Shown here: piece after piece, positions 23,758 to 37,053 of the stretch | Numbering within the stretch: position 1 is the first letter of the stretch | Layout: the number at the start of each line of letters is the position of its first letter | From: Sabellastarte sp. h YS-2021 | Lineage: Eukaryota > Annelida > Polychaeta > Sabellida > Sabellidae | DNA length: 64,000 nucleotides | Direction of reading: 5' to 3' | Assembly (NCBI GenBank): GCA_964017235.1 | Contig: OZ024940.1 | Span: 1,364,001-1,428,000 of the forward strand | The notes under the pieces: generated by a model | Database searches by the model: none | The model's input: the letters and a program-made list of their open reading frames with translations, nothing else | Told to the model about the DNA's origin: nothing | Translations under genes and position numbers: made by a program

Positions 23758-24417
23758 CAATATATATGACCAACTTCTGATTTAAAATACGCTCTCAGGG
23801 GTACTTGGTAAATTGTTGCCATCACAAGATAGCATACCTTTATAACCCTGATTTAACAGTCATAGCTATCCTATTTTTGTTAGTGACACCCACCCAATGT
23901 CCTGCCCAAACTTCAGCATTATAGATGAACTTTAGACCAACTTGTGATGTCAAAAATGCTCCAGGGGGACATGGGCTGAGTGGTGCCATCACAAGGTAGC
24001 ATGCCTTTATTTCCCAGATGTAATGCCCATAACTATCCTATTTTTGTTAGTGACACCCACCCAATGTTCTGCCCAAAATTCAGCATTATAGATTCACTTT
24101 AGACCGATTTATGATGTCAAATATGCTCTGGGGGGACTTGGGCTGAGTGGTTCCATCACAAGGTAGCATGCCTTTATTACCCAGACGTAACATCCATAGC
24201 TATCCTACTTTTGTTAGTGACACCCACCCAATGCCCTGCCCAAAATTCAGCATTATAGATTAACTTTAGACCGATTTATGATGTCAAATATGCTCTGGGG
24301 GGACTTGGACTGAGTGGTTCCATCACAAGGTAGCATGCCTTTGTTACCCAGATGTAACGTCAATAGCTATCCTATTTTTATTAGTGCCACCCACCAAATT
24401 TCCAGCTCATAATTCAG
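23758..24417. repeat. HOR unit 21: 4-mer A-B'-C-X (660 bp)
   Basis: Monomers: A 23758, B' 23917, C 24084, X 24251. The second-shortest unit in the window. The C begins attcacttt but then follows the ordinary C pattern with ccctgccc. Confidence 0.91.
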
Positions 24418-25917
24418 CAATATATATGACCAACTTCTGATTTAAAATACGCTCTCAGGGGTACTTGGTAAATTGTTGCCAGCACAAGGTAGCATACCTT
24501 TATAACCCTGATGTAACAGTCATAGCTATCCTATTTTTGTTAGTGCCACCCACCCAATGTCCTGCCCAAACTTCAGCATTATAGATGAACTTTAGACCAA
24601 CTTGTGATGTCAAAAATGCTCCAGGGGGACATGGGCTGAGTGGTGCCATCACAAGGTAGCATGCCTTTATTTCCGAGATATAACCCCCATAACTATCATA
24701 TTTTTGTTAGTGACACCCACCCAATGTCTTGCCCAAAATTCAGCATTATAGATTCACTTTAGACCAATTTATGATGTCAAATATGCTCTGGGGGGACTTG
24801 GGCTGAGTGGTTCCATCACAAGGTAGCATGCCTTTGTTACCCAGACGTAACGTACATAGCTATCCTACTTTTGTTAGTGACACCCACCCAATGCCCTGCC
24901 CCAAATTCAGCATTATAGATTAACTTTAGACCGATTTATGATGTCAAATATGCTCTGGGGGGACTTGGGCTGAGTGGTTCCATCACAAGGTAGCATGCCT
25001 TTATTACCCAGACGTAACGTCCATAGCTATCCTATTTTTGTTAGTGACACCCACCCAATGTCCTGCCCAAAATTCAGCATTATAGATTAACTTTAGTCCG
25101 ATTTATGATGTCAAATATGCTCTGGGGGGACTTGGGCTGAGTGGTTCCATCACAAGGTAGAATGCCTTTATTACCCAGACGTAACGTCCATATCTATCCT
25201 ATTTTTGTTAGTGACACCCACCCAATGTCCTGCCCAAAATTCAGCATCATAGATTAACTTTAGACCGATTTATAATGTCAAATATGCTGTGGGGGGACTT
25301 GGGCTGAGTGGTTCCATCACAAGGTAGCATGCCTTTATTACCCAGATGTAACGTCAATAGCTATCCTATTTTTGTTAGTGACACCCACCCAATGTCCTGT
25401 CAAAAATTCAGCATTATGGATGAAATTCTGACCAATTTCTAATGTAAAATACGCTCTCAGGGGTGCTTGGCTTAATTGGTGCCATTGTAATTTTGCATGT
25501 CTTTATTACCCAGATATAATGCTTATAACTATTCTATTTTTTGTACATTCAATTCACCCAATGTCCTGCCGAAAATTCAGCATTATAGATGAAATTCTGA
25601 CCAATTTCTGATGTAAAATACGTTCTCAGGGATACTTGGCTTAATTGGTGTCATCATAATTTTGCATGCCTTTATTACCCAGATGTAACGCTTATAACTA
25701 TACTATCTTTTGTACATTCCACCCACCCAATGTCCTGCCGAAAATTCAGCATTATAGATGAACTTTTGACTAGCTTGTGATGTTAAATAATCTCTTTCCG
25801 GTACTTGGGTTAAGTGGTGCCATCACAACGTAGCATACCTTTATTTCCCAGATGTAACGCCCATAGCTATCCTATTTTTATTAGTGCCACCCACCAAATT
25901 TCCAGCCCATAATTCAG
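24418..25917. repeat. HOR unit 22: 9-mer A-B'-C-C-C-D-E-F-G (1500 bp)
   Basis: Monomers: A 24418, B' 24577, C 24744, C 24911, C 25078, D 25245, E 25412, F 25581, G 25750. A has cacaaggtagcatacc and B' has ttccgagata, a change also found at 40463 and 49749. D opens catcatagatt. Confidence 0.92.
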
Positions 25918-27417
25918 CAATATATATGACCAACTTCTGATTTAAAATACGCTCTCAGGGGTACTTGGTAAATTGTTGCCAGCACAAGATAGCATACCTT
26001 TATAACCCTGATGTAACAGTCATAGCTATCCTATTTTTATTAGTGCCATCCACCCAATGTCCTGCCCAAACTTCAGCATTATAGATGAACTTTAGACCAA
26101 CTTGTGATGTCAAAAATGCTCCAGGGGGACATGGGCTGAGTGGTGCCATCACAAGGTAGCATGCCTTTATTTCCCAGATATAACCCCCATAACTATCATA
26201 TTTTTGTTAGTGACACCCACCCAATGTCTTGCCCAAAATTCAGCATTATAGATTCACTTTAGACCAATTTATGATGTCAAATATGCTCTGGGGGGACTTG
26301 GGCTGAGTGGTTCCATCACAAGGTAGCATGCCTTTGTTACCCAGACGTAACGTACATAGCTATCCTACTTTTGTTAGTGACACCCACCCAATGCCCTGCC
26401 CCAAATTCAGCATTTTAGATTAACTTTAGACCGATTTATGATGTCAAATATGCTCTGGGGGGACTTGGGCTGAGTGGTTCCATCACAAGGTAGCATGCCT
26501 TTATTACCCAGACGTAACGTCCATAGCTATCCTATTTTTGTTAGTGACACCCACCCAATGTCCTGCCCAAAATTCAGCATTATAGATTAACTTTAGTCCG
26601 ATTTATGATGTCAAATATGCTCTGGGGGGACTTGGGCTGAGTGGTTCCATCACAAGGTAGAATGCCTTTATTACCCAGACGTAACGTCCATAGCTATCCT
26701 ATTTTTGTTAGTGACACCCACCCAATGTCCTGCCCAAAATTCAGCATTATAGATTAACTTTAGACCGATTTATAATGTCAAATATGCTGTGGGGGGACTT
26801 GGGCTGAGTGGTTCCATCACAAGGTAGCATGCCTTTATTACCCAGATGTAACGTCAATAGCTATCCTATTTTTGTTAGTGACACCCACCCAATGTCCTGT
26901 CAAAAATTCAGCATTATGGATGAAATTCTGACCAATTTCTAATGTAAAATACGCTCTCAGGGGTGCTTGGCTTAATTGGTGCCATTGTAATTTTGCATGT
27001 CTTTATTACCCAGATATAATGCTTATAACTATTCTATTTTTTGTACATTCCATTCACCCAATGTCCTGCCGAAAATTCAGCATTATAGATGAAATTCTGA
27101 CCAATTTCTGATGTAAAATACGTTCTCAGGGATACTTGGCTTAATTGGTGTCATCATAATTTTGCATGCCTTTATTACCCAGATGTAACGCTTATAACTA
27201 TACTATCTTTTGTACATTCCACCCACCCAATGTCCTGCCGAAAATTCAGCATTATAGATGAACTGTTGACTAGCTTGTGATGTTAAATAATCTCTTTCCG
27301 GTACTTGGGTTAAGTGGTGCCATCACAACGTAGCATACCTTTATTTCCCAGATGTAACGCCCATAGCTATCCTATTTTTATTAGTGCCACCCACCAAATT
27401 TCCAGCCCATAATTCAG
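25918..27417. repeat. HOR unit 23: 9-mer A-B'-C-C-C-D-E-F-G (1500 bp)
   Basis: Monomers: A 25918, B' 26077, C 26244, C 26411, C 26578, D 26745, E 26912, F 27081, G 27250. The second C opens cattttagatt, a private variant repeated only at 36047, exactly 9636 bp away. G has gaactgttgac. Confidence 0.92.
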
Positions 27418-28416
27418 CAATATATATGACCAACTTCTGATTTAAAATACGCTCTCAGGGGTACTTGGTAAATTGTTGCCATCACAAGATAGCATACCTT
27501 TATAACCCTGATTTAACAGTCATAGCTATCCTATTTTTGTTAGTGCCACCCACCCAATGTCCTGCCCAAACTTCAGCATTATAGATTAACTTTAGACCGA
27601 TTTATGATGTCAAATATGCTCTGGGGGGACTTGGGCTGAGTGGTTCCATCACAAGGTAGCATGCCTTTATTACCCAGACGTAACGTCCATAGCTATCCTA
27701 TTTTTGTTAGTGACACCCACCCAATGTCCTGCCCAAAATTCAGCATTATAGATTAACTTTAGACCGATTTATGATGTCAAATATGCTGTGGGGGGACTTG
27801 GGCTGAGTGGTTCCATCACAAGGTAGCATGCCTTTATTACCCAGATGTAACGTCAATAGCTATCCTATTTTTGTTAGTGACACCCACCCAATGTCCTGTC
27901 AAAAATTCAGCATTATGGATGAAATTCTGACCAATTTCTAATGTAAAATACGCTCTCAGGGGTGCTTCGCTTAATTGGTGCCATTGTAATTTTGCATGTC
28001 TTTATTACCCAGATATAATGCTTATAACTATTCTATTTTTTGTACATTCCATTCACCCAATGTCCTGCCGAAAATTCAGCATTATAGATGAAATTCTGAC
28101 CAATTTCTGATGTAAAATACGTTCTCAGGGATACTTGGCTTAATTGGTGTCATCATAATTTTGCATGCCTTTATTACCCAGATGTAACGCTTATAACTAT
28201 ACTATCTTTTGTACATTCCACCCACCCAATGTCCTGCCGAAAATTCAGCATTATAGATGAACTTTTGACTAGCTTGTGATGTTAAATAATCTCTTTCCGG
28301 TACTTGGGTTAAGTGGTGCCATCACAACGTAGCATACCTTTATTTCCCAGATGTAACGCCCATAGCTATCCTGTTTTTATTAGTGCCACCCACCAAATTT
28401 CCAGCCCATAATTCAG
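27418..28416. repeat. HOR unit 24: 6-mer A-C-D'-E-F-G (999 bp)
   Basis: Monomers: A 27418, C 27577, D' 27744, E 27911, F 28080, G 28249. D' has C-like gatttatgatg and D-like gctgtgggg. E reads gtgcttcgc and G reads atcctgttttt, a derived short-unit version that spreads through the right half of the window. Confidence 0.93.
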
Positions 28417-29415
28417 CAATATATATGACCAACTTCTGATTTAAAATACGCTCTCAGGGGTACTTGGTAAATTGTTGCCATCACAAGATAGCATACCTTT
28501 ATAACCCTGATTTAACAGTCATAGCTATCCTATTTTTGTTAGTGCCACCCACCCAATGTCCTGCCCAAACTTCAGCATTATAGATTAACTTTAGACCGAT
28601 TTATGATGTCAAATATGCTCTGGGGGGACTTGGGCTGAGTGGTTCCATCACAAGGTAGCATGCCTTTATTACCCAGACGTAACGTCCATAGCTATCCTAT
28701 TTTTGTTAGTGACACCCACCCAATGTCCTGCCCAAAATTCAGCATTATAGATTAACTTTAGACCGATTTATGATGTCAAATATGCTGTGGGGGGACTTGG
28801 GCTGAGTGGTTCCATCACAAGGTAGCATGCCTTTATTACCCAGATGTAACGTCAATAGCTATCCTATTTTTGTTAGTGACACCCACCCAATGTCCTGTCA
28901 AAAATTCAGCATTATGGATGAAATTCTGACCAATTTCTAATGTAAAATACGCTCTCAGGGGTGCTTCGCTTAATTGGTGCCATTGTAATTTTGCATGTCT
29001 TTATTACCCAGATATAATGCTTATAACTATTCTATTTTTTGTACATTCCATTCACCCAATGTCCTGCCGAAAATTCAGCATTATAGATGAAATTCTGACC
29101 AATTTCTGATGTAAAATACGTTCTCAGGGATACTTGGCTTAATTGGTGTCATCATAATTTTGCATGCCTTTATTACCCAGATGTAACGCTTATAACTATA
29201 CTATCTTTTGTACATTCCACCCACCCAATGTCCTGCCGAAAATTCAGCATTATAGATGAACTTTTGACTAGCTTGTGATGTTAAATAATCTCTTTCCGGT
29301 ACTTGGGTTAAGTGGTGCCATCACAACGTAGCATACCTTTATTTCCCAGATGTAACGCCCATAGCTATCCTGTTTTTATTAGTGCCACCCACCAAATTTC
29401 CAGCCCATAATTCAG
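28417..29415. repeat. HOR unit 25: 6-mer A-C-D'-E-F-G (999 bp)
   Basis: Tandem copy of unit 24 with the same D', gtgcttcgc and atcctgttttt tags. No difference from unit 24 was noticed by eye. Confidence 0.93.
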
Positions 29416-30570
29416 CAATATATATGACCAACTTCTGATTTAAAATACGCTCTCAGGGGTACTTGGTAAATTGTTGCAAGATAGCATACCTTTATAACCC
29501 TGATGTAACAGTCATAGCTATCCTATTTTTGTTAGTGACACCCACCCAATGTCCTGCCCAAAATTCAGCATTATAGATTAACTTTAGACCAACTTGTGAT
29601 GTCAAAAATGCTCCAGGGGGACATGGGCAGAGTGGTTCCATCACAAGGTAGCATGCCTTTATTTCCCAGATGTAACGCCCTTAACTATAATATTTTTGTT
29701 GGTGACATCCACCCAATGTCCTGCCCAAACTTCAGCATTATAGATTAACTTTAGACCGATTTATGATGTCAAATATGCTCTGGGGGGACTTGGGCTGAGT
29801 GGTTCCATCACAAGGTAGCATGCCTTTATTACCCAGACGTAACATCCATAGCTATCCTACTTTTGCTAGTGACACCCACCCAATGCCCTGCCCAAAATTC
29901 AGCATTATAGATTAACTTTAGACCGATTTATGATGTCAAATATGCTCTGGGGGGACTTGGGCTGAGTGGTTCCATCACAAGGTAGCATGCCTTTATTACC
30001 CAGACGTAACATCCATAGCTATCCTACTTTTGTTAGTGACACCCACCCAATGCCCTGCCCAAAATTCAGCATTATAGATTAACTTTAGACCGATTTATGA
30101 TGTCAAATATGCTCTGGGGGGACTTGGGCTGAGTGGTTCCATCACAAGGTAGCATGCCTTTATTACCCAGACGTAACATCCATAGCTATCCTACTTTTGT
30201 TAGTGACACCCACCCAATGCCCTGCCCAAAATTCAGCATTATAGATTAACTTTAGACCGATTTATGATGTCAAATATGCTCTGGGGGGACTTGGACTGAG
30301 TGGTTCCATCACAAGGTAGCATGCCTTTATTACCCAGACGTAACATCCATAGCTATCCTACTTTTGTTAGTGACACCCACCCAATGCCCTGCCCAAAATT
30401 CAGCATTATAGATTAACTTTAGACCGATTTATGATGTCAAATATGCTCTGGGGGGACTTGGGCTGAGTGGTTCCATCACAAGGTAGCATGCCTTTGTTAC
30501 CCAGATGTAACGTCAATAGCTATCCTATTTTTATTAGTGCCACCCACCAAATTTCCAGCTCATAATTCAG
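29416..30570. repeat. HOR unit 26: Ad-B-C-C-C-C-X (1155 bp)
   Basis: Monomers: Ad 29416 (153 bp), B 29569, C 29736, C 29903, C 30070, C 30237, X 30404. First copy of the 6 bp-deleted A. B reads gcccttaactataat and gacatccaccc. The first C has ttttgctagtg. Copies of this unit lie at 39052 and 44689. Confidence 0.92.
29474..29484. other. 6 bp deletion in A (Ad form), first copy
   Basis: Usual gttgccatcacaagat is shortened to gttgcaagat. The same junction is found in the A monomers starting at 39052, 43036, 44689, 48673, 53329, 56979 and 58305, so one event has spread to eight copies. All lie right of 29.4 kb. Confidence 0.88.
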
Positions 30571-31402
30571 CAATATATATGACCAACTTCTGATTTAAAA
30601 TACGCTCTCAGGGGTACTTGGTAAATTGTTGCCAGCACAAGATAGCATACCTTTATAACCCTGATGTAACAGTCATAGCTATCCTATTTTTGTTAGTGCC
30701 ACCCACCCAATGTCCTGCCCAAACTTCAGCATTATAGATGAACTTTAGACCAACTTGTGATGTCAAAAATGCTCCAGGGGGACATGGGCTGAGTGGTGCC
30801 ATCACAAGGTAGCATGCCTTTATTTCCCAGATATAACCCCCATAACTATCATATTTTTGTTAGTGACACCCACCCAATGTCCTGTCAAAAATTCAGCATT
30901 ATGGATGAAATTCTGACCAATTTCTAATGTAAAATATGCTCTCAGGGGTGCTTCGCTTAATTGGTGCCATCGTAATTTTGCATGTCTTTATTACCCAGAT
31001 GTAATGCTTATAACTCTCCTATCTTTTGTACAATCCATCCACCCAATGTCCTGCCGAAAATTCAGCATTATAGATGAAATTCTGACCATTTTCTGATGTA
31101 AAATACGTTCTCAGGGATGCTTGACTTAATTGGTGTCATCATAATTTTGCATGCCTTTATTACCCAGATGTAACGCTTATAAATATCCTATCTTTTGTAC
31201 ATTCCACCCACCCAATGTCCTGCCGAAAATTCAGCATTATAGATGAACTTTTGACTAGCTTGTGATGTTAAATAATCTCTCTCCGGTACTTGGGTTAAGT
31301 GGTGCCATCACAACGTAGCATGCCTTTATTTCCCAGATGTAACGCCCATAGCTATCCTATTTTTATTAGTGCCACCCACCAAATTTCCAGCCCATAATTC
31401 AG
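30571..31402. repeat. HOR unit 27: 5-mer A-B'-E-F-G (832 bp)
   Basis: Monomers: A 30571, B' 30730, E 30897, F 31066, G 31235. Haplotype 2 with ctctcctatc, gtacaatcc, gaccattttctg and ggatgcttgac, the common form of the 5-mer in the right half. Confidence 0.92.
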
Positions 31403-32400
31403 CAATATATATGACCAACTTCTGATTTAAAATACGCTCTCAGGGGTACTTGGTAAATTGTTGCCAGCACAAGATAGCATACCTTTATAACCCTGATGTA
31501 ACAGTCATAGCTATCCTATTTTTATTAGTGCCATCCACCCAATGTCCTGCCCAAACTTCAGCATTATAGATGAACTTTAGACCAACTTGTGATGTCAAAA
31601 ATACTCCAGGGGGACATGGGCTGAGTGGTTCCATCACAAGGTAGCATGCCTTTATTACCCAGACGTAACGTCCATAGCTATCCTATTTTTGTTAGTGACA
31701 CCCACCCAATGTCCTGCCCAAAATTCAGCATTATAGATTAACTTTAGTCCGATTTATGATGTCAAATATGCTCTGGGGGTACTTGGGCTGAGTGGTTCCA
31801 TCACAAGGTAGCATGCCTTTATTACCCAGATCTAACGTCAATAGCTATCCTATTTTTGTTAGTGCACCCACCCAATGTCCTGTCAAAAATTCAGCATTAT
31901 CGATGAAATTCTGACCAATTTCTAATGTAAAATACGCTCTCAGGGGTGCTTCGCTTAATTGGTGCCATCGTAATTTTGCATGTCTTTATTACCCAGATAT
32001 AATGCTTATAACTATCCTATCTTGTGTACATTCCATCCACCCAATGTCCTGCCGAAAATTCAGCATTATAGATGAAATTCTGACCAATTTCTGATGTAAA
32101 ATACGTTCTCAGGGATGCTTGACTTAATTGGTGTCATCATAATTTTGCATGCCTTTATTACCCAGATGTAACGCTTATAAATATCCTATCTTTTGTACAT
32201 TCCACCCACCCAATGTCCTGCCGAAAATTCAGCATTATAGATGAACTTTTGACTAGCTTGTGATGTTAAATAATCTCTCTCCGGTACTTGGGTTAAGTGG
32301 TGCCATCACAACGTAGCATGCCTTTATTTCCCAGATGTAACGCCCATAGCTATCCTATTTTTATTAGTGCCACCCACCAAATTTCCAGCCCATAATTCAG
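31403..32400. repeat. HOR unit 28: 6-mer A-B'/C-C-E-F-G (998 bp)
   Basis: Monomers: A 31403, B'/C 31562, C 31729 (166 bp), E 31895, F 32064, G 32233. The second monomer begins as B' (atgaactttagaccaac, aatactccaggggg) and ends as C (gagtggttccatc, attacccagacg). Rare tags aaatactcc, cagatctaacg and ttatcgatg recur at 33726 and 46676. Confidence 0.91.
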
Positions 32401-32893
32401 CAATATATATGACCAACTTCTGATTTAAAATACGCTCTCAGGGGTACTTGGTAAATTGTTGCCATCACAAGATAGCATACCTTTATAACCCTGATTTAAC
32501 AGTCATAGCTATCCTATTTTTGTTAGTGCCACCCACCCAATGTCCTGCCCAAACTTCAGCATTATAGGTTAACTTTAGACCGATTTATGATGTCAAATAT
32601 GCTCTGGGGGGACTTGGGCTGAGTGGTTCCATCACAAGGTAGCATGCCTTTATTACCCAGACGTAACGTCCATAGCTATCCTACTTTTGTTAGTGACACC
32701 CACCCAATGCCCTGCCCAAAATTCAGCATTATAGATTAACTTTAGACCGATTTATGATGTCAAATATGCTCTGGGGGGACTTGGGCTGAGTGGTTCCATC
32801 ACAAGGTAGCATGCCTTTGTTACCCATATGTAACGTCAATAGCTATCCTATTTTTATTAGTGCCACCCACCAAATTTCCAGCTCATAATTCAG
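32401..32893. repeat. HOR unit 29: 3-mer A-C-X (493 bp)
   Basis: Monomers: A 32401, C 32560, X 32727. The shortest unit. C opens with ataggttaac, shared with 34883 and 47833, and X has gttacccatatg. It looks like a 999 bp unit truncated by an exchange within its second C/D. Confidence 0.91.
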
Positions 32894-33725
32894 CAATATA
32901 TATGACCAACTTCTGATTTAAAATACGCTCTCAGGGGTACTTGGTAAATTGTTGCCAGCACAAGATAGCATACCTTTATAACCCTGATGTAACAGTCATA
33001 GCTATCCTATTTTTGTTAGTGCCACCCACCCAATGTCCTGCCCAAACTTCAGCATTATAGATGAACTTTAGACCAACTTGTGATGTCAAAAATGCTCCAG
33101 GGGGACATGGGCTGAGTGGTGCCATCACAAGGTAGCATGCCTTTATTTCCCAGATATAACCCCCATAACTATCATATTTTTGTTAGTGACACCCACCCAA
33201 TGTCCTGTCAAAAATTCAGCATTATGGATGAAATTCTGACCAATTTCTAATGTAAAATATGCTCTCAGGGGTGCTTCGCTTAATTGGTGCCATCGTAATT
33301 TTGCATGTCTTTATTACCCAGATGTAATGCTTATAACTCTCCTATCTTTTGTACAATCCATCCACCCAATGTCCTGCCGAAAATTCAGCATTATAGATGA
33401 AATTCTGACCATTTTCTGATGTAAAATACGTTCTCAGGGATGCTTGACTTAATTGGTGTCATCATAATTTTGCATGCCTTTATTACCCAGATGTAACGCT
33501 TATAAATATCCTATCTTTTGTACATTCCACCCACCCAATGTCCTGCCGAAAATTCAGCATTATAGATGAACTTTTGACTAGCTTGTGATGTTAAATAATC
33601 TCTCTCCGGTACTTGGGTTAAGTGGTGCCATCACAACGTAGCATGCCTTTATTTCCCAGATGTAACGCCCATAGCTATCCTATTTTTATTAGTGCCACCC
33701 ACCAAATTTCCAGCCCATAATTCAG
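32894..33725. repeat. HOR unit 30: 5-mer A-B'-E-F-G (832 bp)
   Basis: Copy of unit 27 at an offset of 2323 bp, with the same haplotype 2 tags. Confidence 0.92.
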
Positions 33726-34723
33726 CAATATATATGACCAACTTCTGATTTAAAATACGCTCTCAGGGGTACTTGGTAAATTGTTGCCAGCACAAGATAG
33801 CATACCTTTATAACCCTGATGTAACAGTCATAGCTATCCTATTTTTATTAGTGCCATCCACCCAATGTCCTGCCCAAACTTCAGCATTATAGATGAACTT
33901 TAGACCAACTTGTGATGTCAAAAATACTCCAGGGGGACATGGGCTGAGTGGTTCCATCACAAGGTAGCATGCCTTTATTACCCAGACGTAACGTCCATAG
34001 CTATCCTATTTTTGTTAGTGACACCCACCCAATGTCCTGCCCAAAATTCAGCATTATAGATTAACTTTAGTCCGATTTATGATGTCAAATATGCTCTGGG
34101 GGTACTTGGGCTGAGTGGTTCCATCACAAGGTAGCATGCCTTTATTACCCAGATCTAACGTCAATAGCTATCCTATTTTTGTTAGTGCACCCACCCAATG
34201 TCCTGTCAAAAATTCAGCATTATCGATGAAATTCTGACCAATTTCTAATGTAAAATACGCTCTCAGGGGTGCTTCGCTTAATTGGTGCCATCGTAATTTT
34301 GCATGTCTTTATTACCCAGATATAATGCTTATAACTATCCTATCTTGTGTACATTCCATCCACCCAATGTCCTGCCGAAAATTCAGCATTATAGATGAAA
34401 TTCTGACCAATTTCTGATGTAAAATACGTTCTCAGGGATGCTTGACTTAATTGGTGTCATCATAATTTTGCATGCCTTTATTACCCAGATGTAACGCTTA
34501 TAAATATCCTATCTTTTGTACATTCCACCCACCCAATGTCCTGCCGAAAATTCAGCATTATAGATGAACTTTTGACTAGCTTGTGATGTTAAATAATCTC
34601 TCTCCGGTACTTGGGTTAAGTGGTGCCATCACAACGTAGCATGCCTTTATTTCCCAGATGTAACGCCCATAGCTATCCTATTTTTATTAGTGCCACCCAC
34701 CAAATTTCCAGCCCATAATTCAG
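33726..34723. repeat. HOR unit 31: 6-mer A-B'/C-C-E-F-G (998 bp)
   Basis: Copy of unit 28 at the same 2323 bp offset, with the private aaatactcc, cagatctaacg and ttatcgatg. Confidence 0.92.
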
Positions 34724-35553
34724 CAATATATATGACCAACTTCTGATTTAAAATACGCTCTCAGGGGTACTTGGTAAATTGTTGCCATCACAAGATAGCA
34801 TACCTTTATAACCCTGATTTAACAGTCATAGCTATCCTATTTTTGTTAGTGCCACCCACCCAATGTCCTGCCCAAACTTCAGCATTATAGGTTAACTTTA
34901 GACCGATTTATGATGTCAAATATGCTCTGGGGGGACTTGGGCTGAGTGGTTCCATCACAAGGTAGCATGCCTTTATTACCCAGACGTAACGTCCATAGCT
35001 ATCCTACTTTTGTTAGTGACACCCACCCAATGTCCTGCCCAAAATTCAGCATTATAGATTAACTTTAGACCGATTTATGATGTCAAATATGCTGTGGGGG
35101 GACTTGGGCTGAGTGGTTCCATCACAAGGTAGCATGCCTTTATTACCCAGATGTAACGTCAATAGCTATCCTATTTTTGTTAGTGACACCCACCCAATGT
35201 CCTGTCAAAAATTCAGCATTATGGATGAAATTCTGACCAATTTCTAATGTAAAATACGCTCTCAGGGATACTTGGCTTAATTGGTGTCATCATAATTTTG
35301 CATGCCTTTATTACCCAGATGTAACGCTTATAACTATACTATCTTTTGTACATTCCACCCACCCAATGTCCTGCCGAAAATTCAGCATTATAGATGAACT
35401 TTTGACTAGCTTGTGATGTTAAATAATCTCTTTCCGGTACTTGGGTTAAGTGGTGCCATCACAACGTAGCATACCTTTATTTCCCAGATGTAACGCCCAT
35501 AGCTATCCTATTTTTATTAGTGCCACCCACCAAATTTCCAGCCCATAATTCAG
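34724..35553. repeat. HOR unit 32: 5-mer A-C-D'-E/F-G (830 bp)
   Basis: Monomers: A 34724, C 34883, D' 35050, E/F 35217, G 35386. A 999 bp unit that has lost one monomer by fusion of E with F. Confidence 0.91.
35217..35385. repeat. Fused E/F monomer (169 bp)
   Basis: It starts as E (cattatggatgaaattctg, tttctaatg, acgctctcaggg) and switches to F (gatacttggc, gtgtcatcataattttg, gcttataactatac). The crossover lies near 35265-35271, where E and F share ctcaggg. One in-register exchange of this kind deletes exactly one 169 bp period. I saw this product only once. Confidence 0.88.
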
Positions 35554-37053
35554 CAATATATATGACCAACTTCTGATTTAAAATACGCTCTCAGGGGTAC
35601 TTGGTAAATTGTTGCCAGCACAAGATAGCATACCTTTATAACCCTGATGTAACAGTCATAGCTATCCTATTTTTATTAGTGCCATCCACCCAATGTCCTG
35701 CCCAAACTTCAGCATTATAGATGAACTTTAGACCAACTTGTGATGTCAAAAATGCTCCAGGGGGACATGGGCTGAGTGGTGCCATCACAAGGTAGCATGC
35801 CTTTATTTCCCAGATATAACCCCCATAACTATCATATTTTTGTTAGTGACACCCACCCAATGTCTTGCCCAAAATTCAGCATTATAGATTCACTTTAGAC
35901 CAATTTATGATGTCAAATATGCTCTGGGGGGACTTGGGCTGAGTGGTTCCATCACAAGGTAGCATGCCTTTGTTACCCAGACGTAACGTACATAGCTATC
36001 CTACTTTTGTTAGTGACACCCACCCAATGCCCTGCCCCAAATTCAGCATTTTAGATTAACTTTAGACCGATTTATGATGTCAAATATGCTCTGGGGGGAC
36101 TTGGGCTGAGTGGTTCCATCACAAGGTAGCATGCCTTTATTACCCAGACGTAACGTCCATAGCTATCCTATTTTTGTTAGTGACACCCACCCAATGTCCT
36201 GCCCAAAATTCAGCATTATAGATTAACTTTAGTCCGATTTATGATGTCAAATATGCTCTGGGGGGACTTGGGCTGAGTGGTTCCATCACAAGGTAGAATG
36301 CCTTTATTACCCAGACGTAACGTCCATAGCTATCCTATTTTTGTTAGTGACACCCACCCAATGTCCTGCCCAAAATTCAGCATTATAGATTAACTTTAGA
36401 CCGATTTATAATGTCAAATATGCTGTGGGGGGACTTGGGCTGAGTGGTTCCATCACAAGGTAGCATGCCTTTATTACCCAGATGTAACGTCAATAGCTAT
36501 CCTATTTTTGTTAGTGACACCCACCCAATGTCCTGTCAAAAATTCAGCATTATGGATGAAATTCTGACCAATTTCTAATGTAAAATACGCTCTCAGGGGT
36601 GCTTGGCTTAATTGGTGCCATTGTAATTTTGCATGTCTTTATTACCCAGATATAATGCTTATAACTATTCTATTTTTTGTACATTCCATTCACCCAATGT
36701 CCTGCCGAAAATTCAGCATTATAGATGAAATTCTGACCAATTTCTGATGTAAAATACGTTCTCAGGGATACTTGGCTTAATTGGTGTCATCATAATTTTG
36801 CATGCCTTTATTACCCAGATGTAACGCTTATAACTATACTATCTTTTGTACATTCCACCCACCCAATGTCCTGCCGAAAATTCAGCATTATAGATGAACT
36901 TTTGACTAGCTTGTGATGTTAAATAATCTCTTTCCGGTACTTGGGTTAAGTGGTGCCATCACAACGTAGCATACCTTTATTTCCCAGATGTAACGCCCAT
37001 AGCTATCCTATTTTTATTAGTGCCACCCACCAAATTTCCAGCCCATAATTCAG
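35554..37053. repeat. HOR unit 33: 9-mer A-B'-C-C-C-D-E-F-G (1500 bp)
   Basis: Monomers: A 35554, B' 35713, C 35880, C 36047, C 36214, D 36381, E 36548, F 36717, G 36886. Copy of unit 23 at +9636 bp with the shared cattttagatt. G is normal here (gaacttttgac). Confidence 0.92.

Larger units (their letters stand above)
25918..31402. repeat. Segmental duplication, left copy (5485 bp, partner at +9636)
   Basis: The series of unit lengths 1500-999-999-1155-832 is repeated exactly at 35554-41038. Shared private variants include cattttagatt at 26411/36047 and the first Ad-B-C block with ttttgctagtg. Differences I saw are few: gaactgttgac at 27264, and the ccgagata and gctttgct changes in the right copy. 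Confidence 0.85.

Noticed and set aside
31943-31959. CENP-B box-like sequence in E haplotype 2 (ttcgcttaattggtg)
   Set aside because: TTCG and the central A match the nTTCGnnnnAnnCGGGn core, but CGGG is replaced by GGTG. The TTCG arises by a single change from ttgg in other E monomers. The match is too weak to call.
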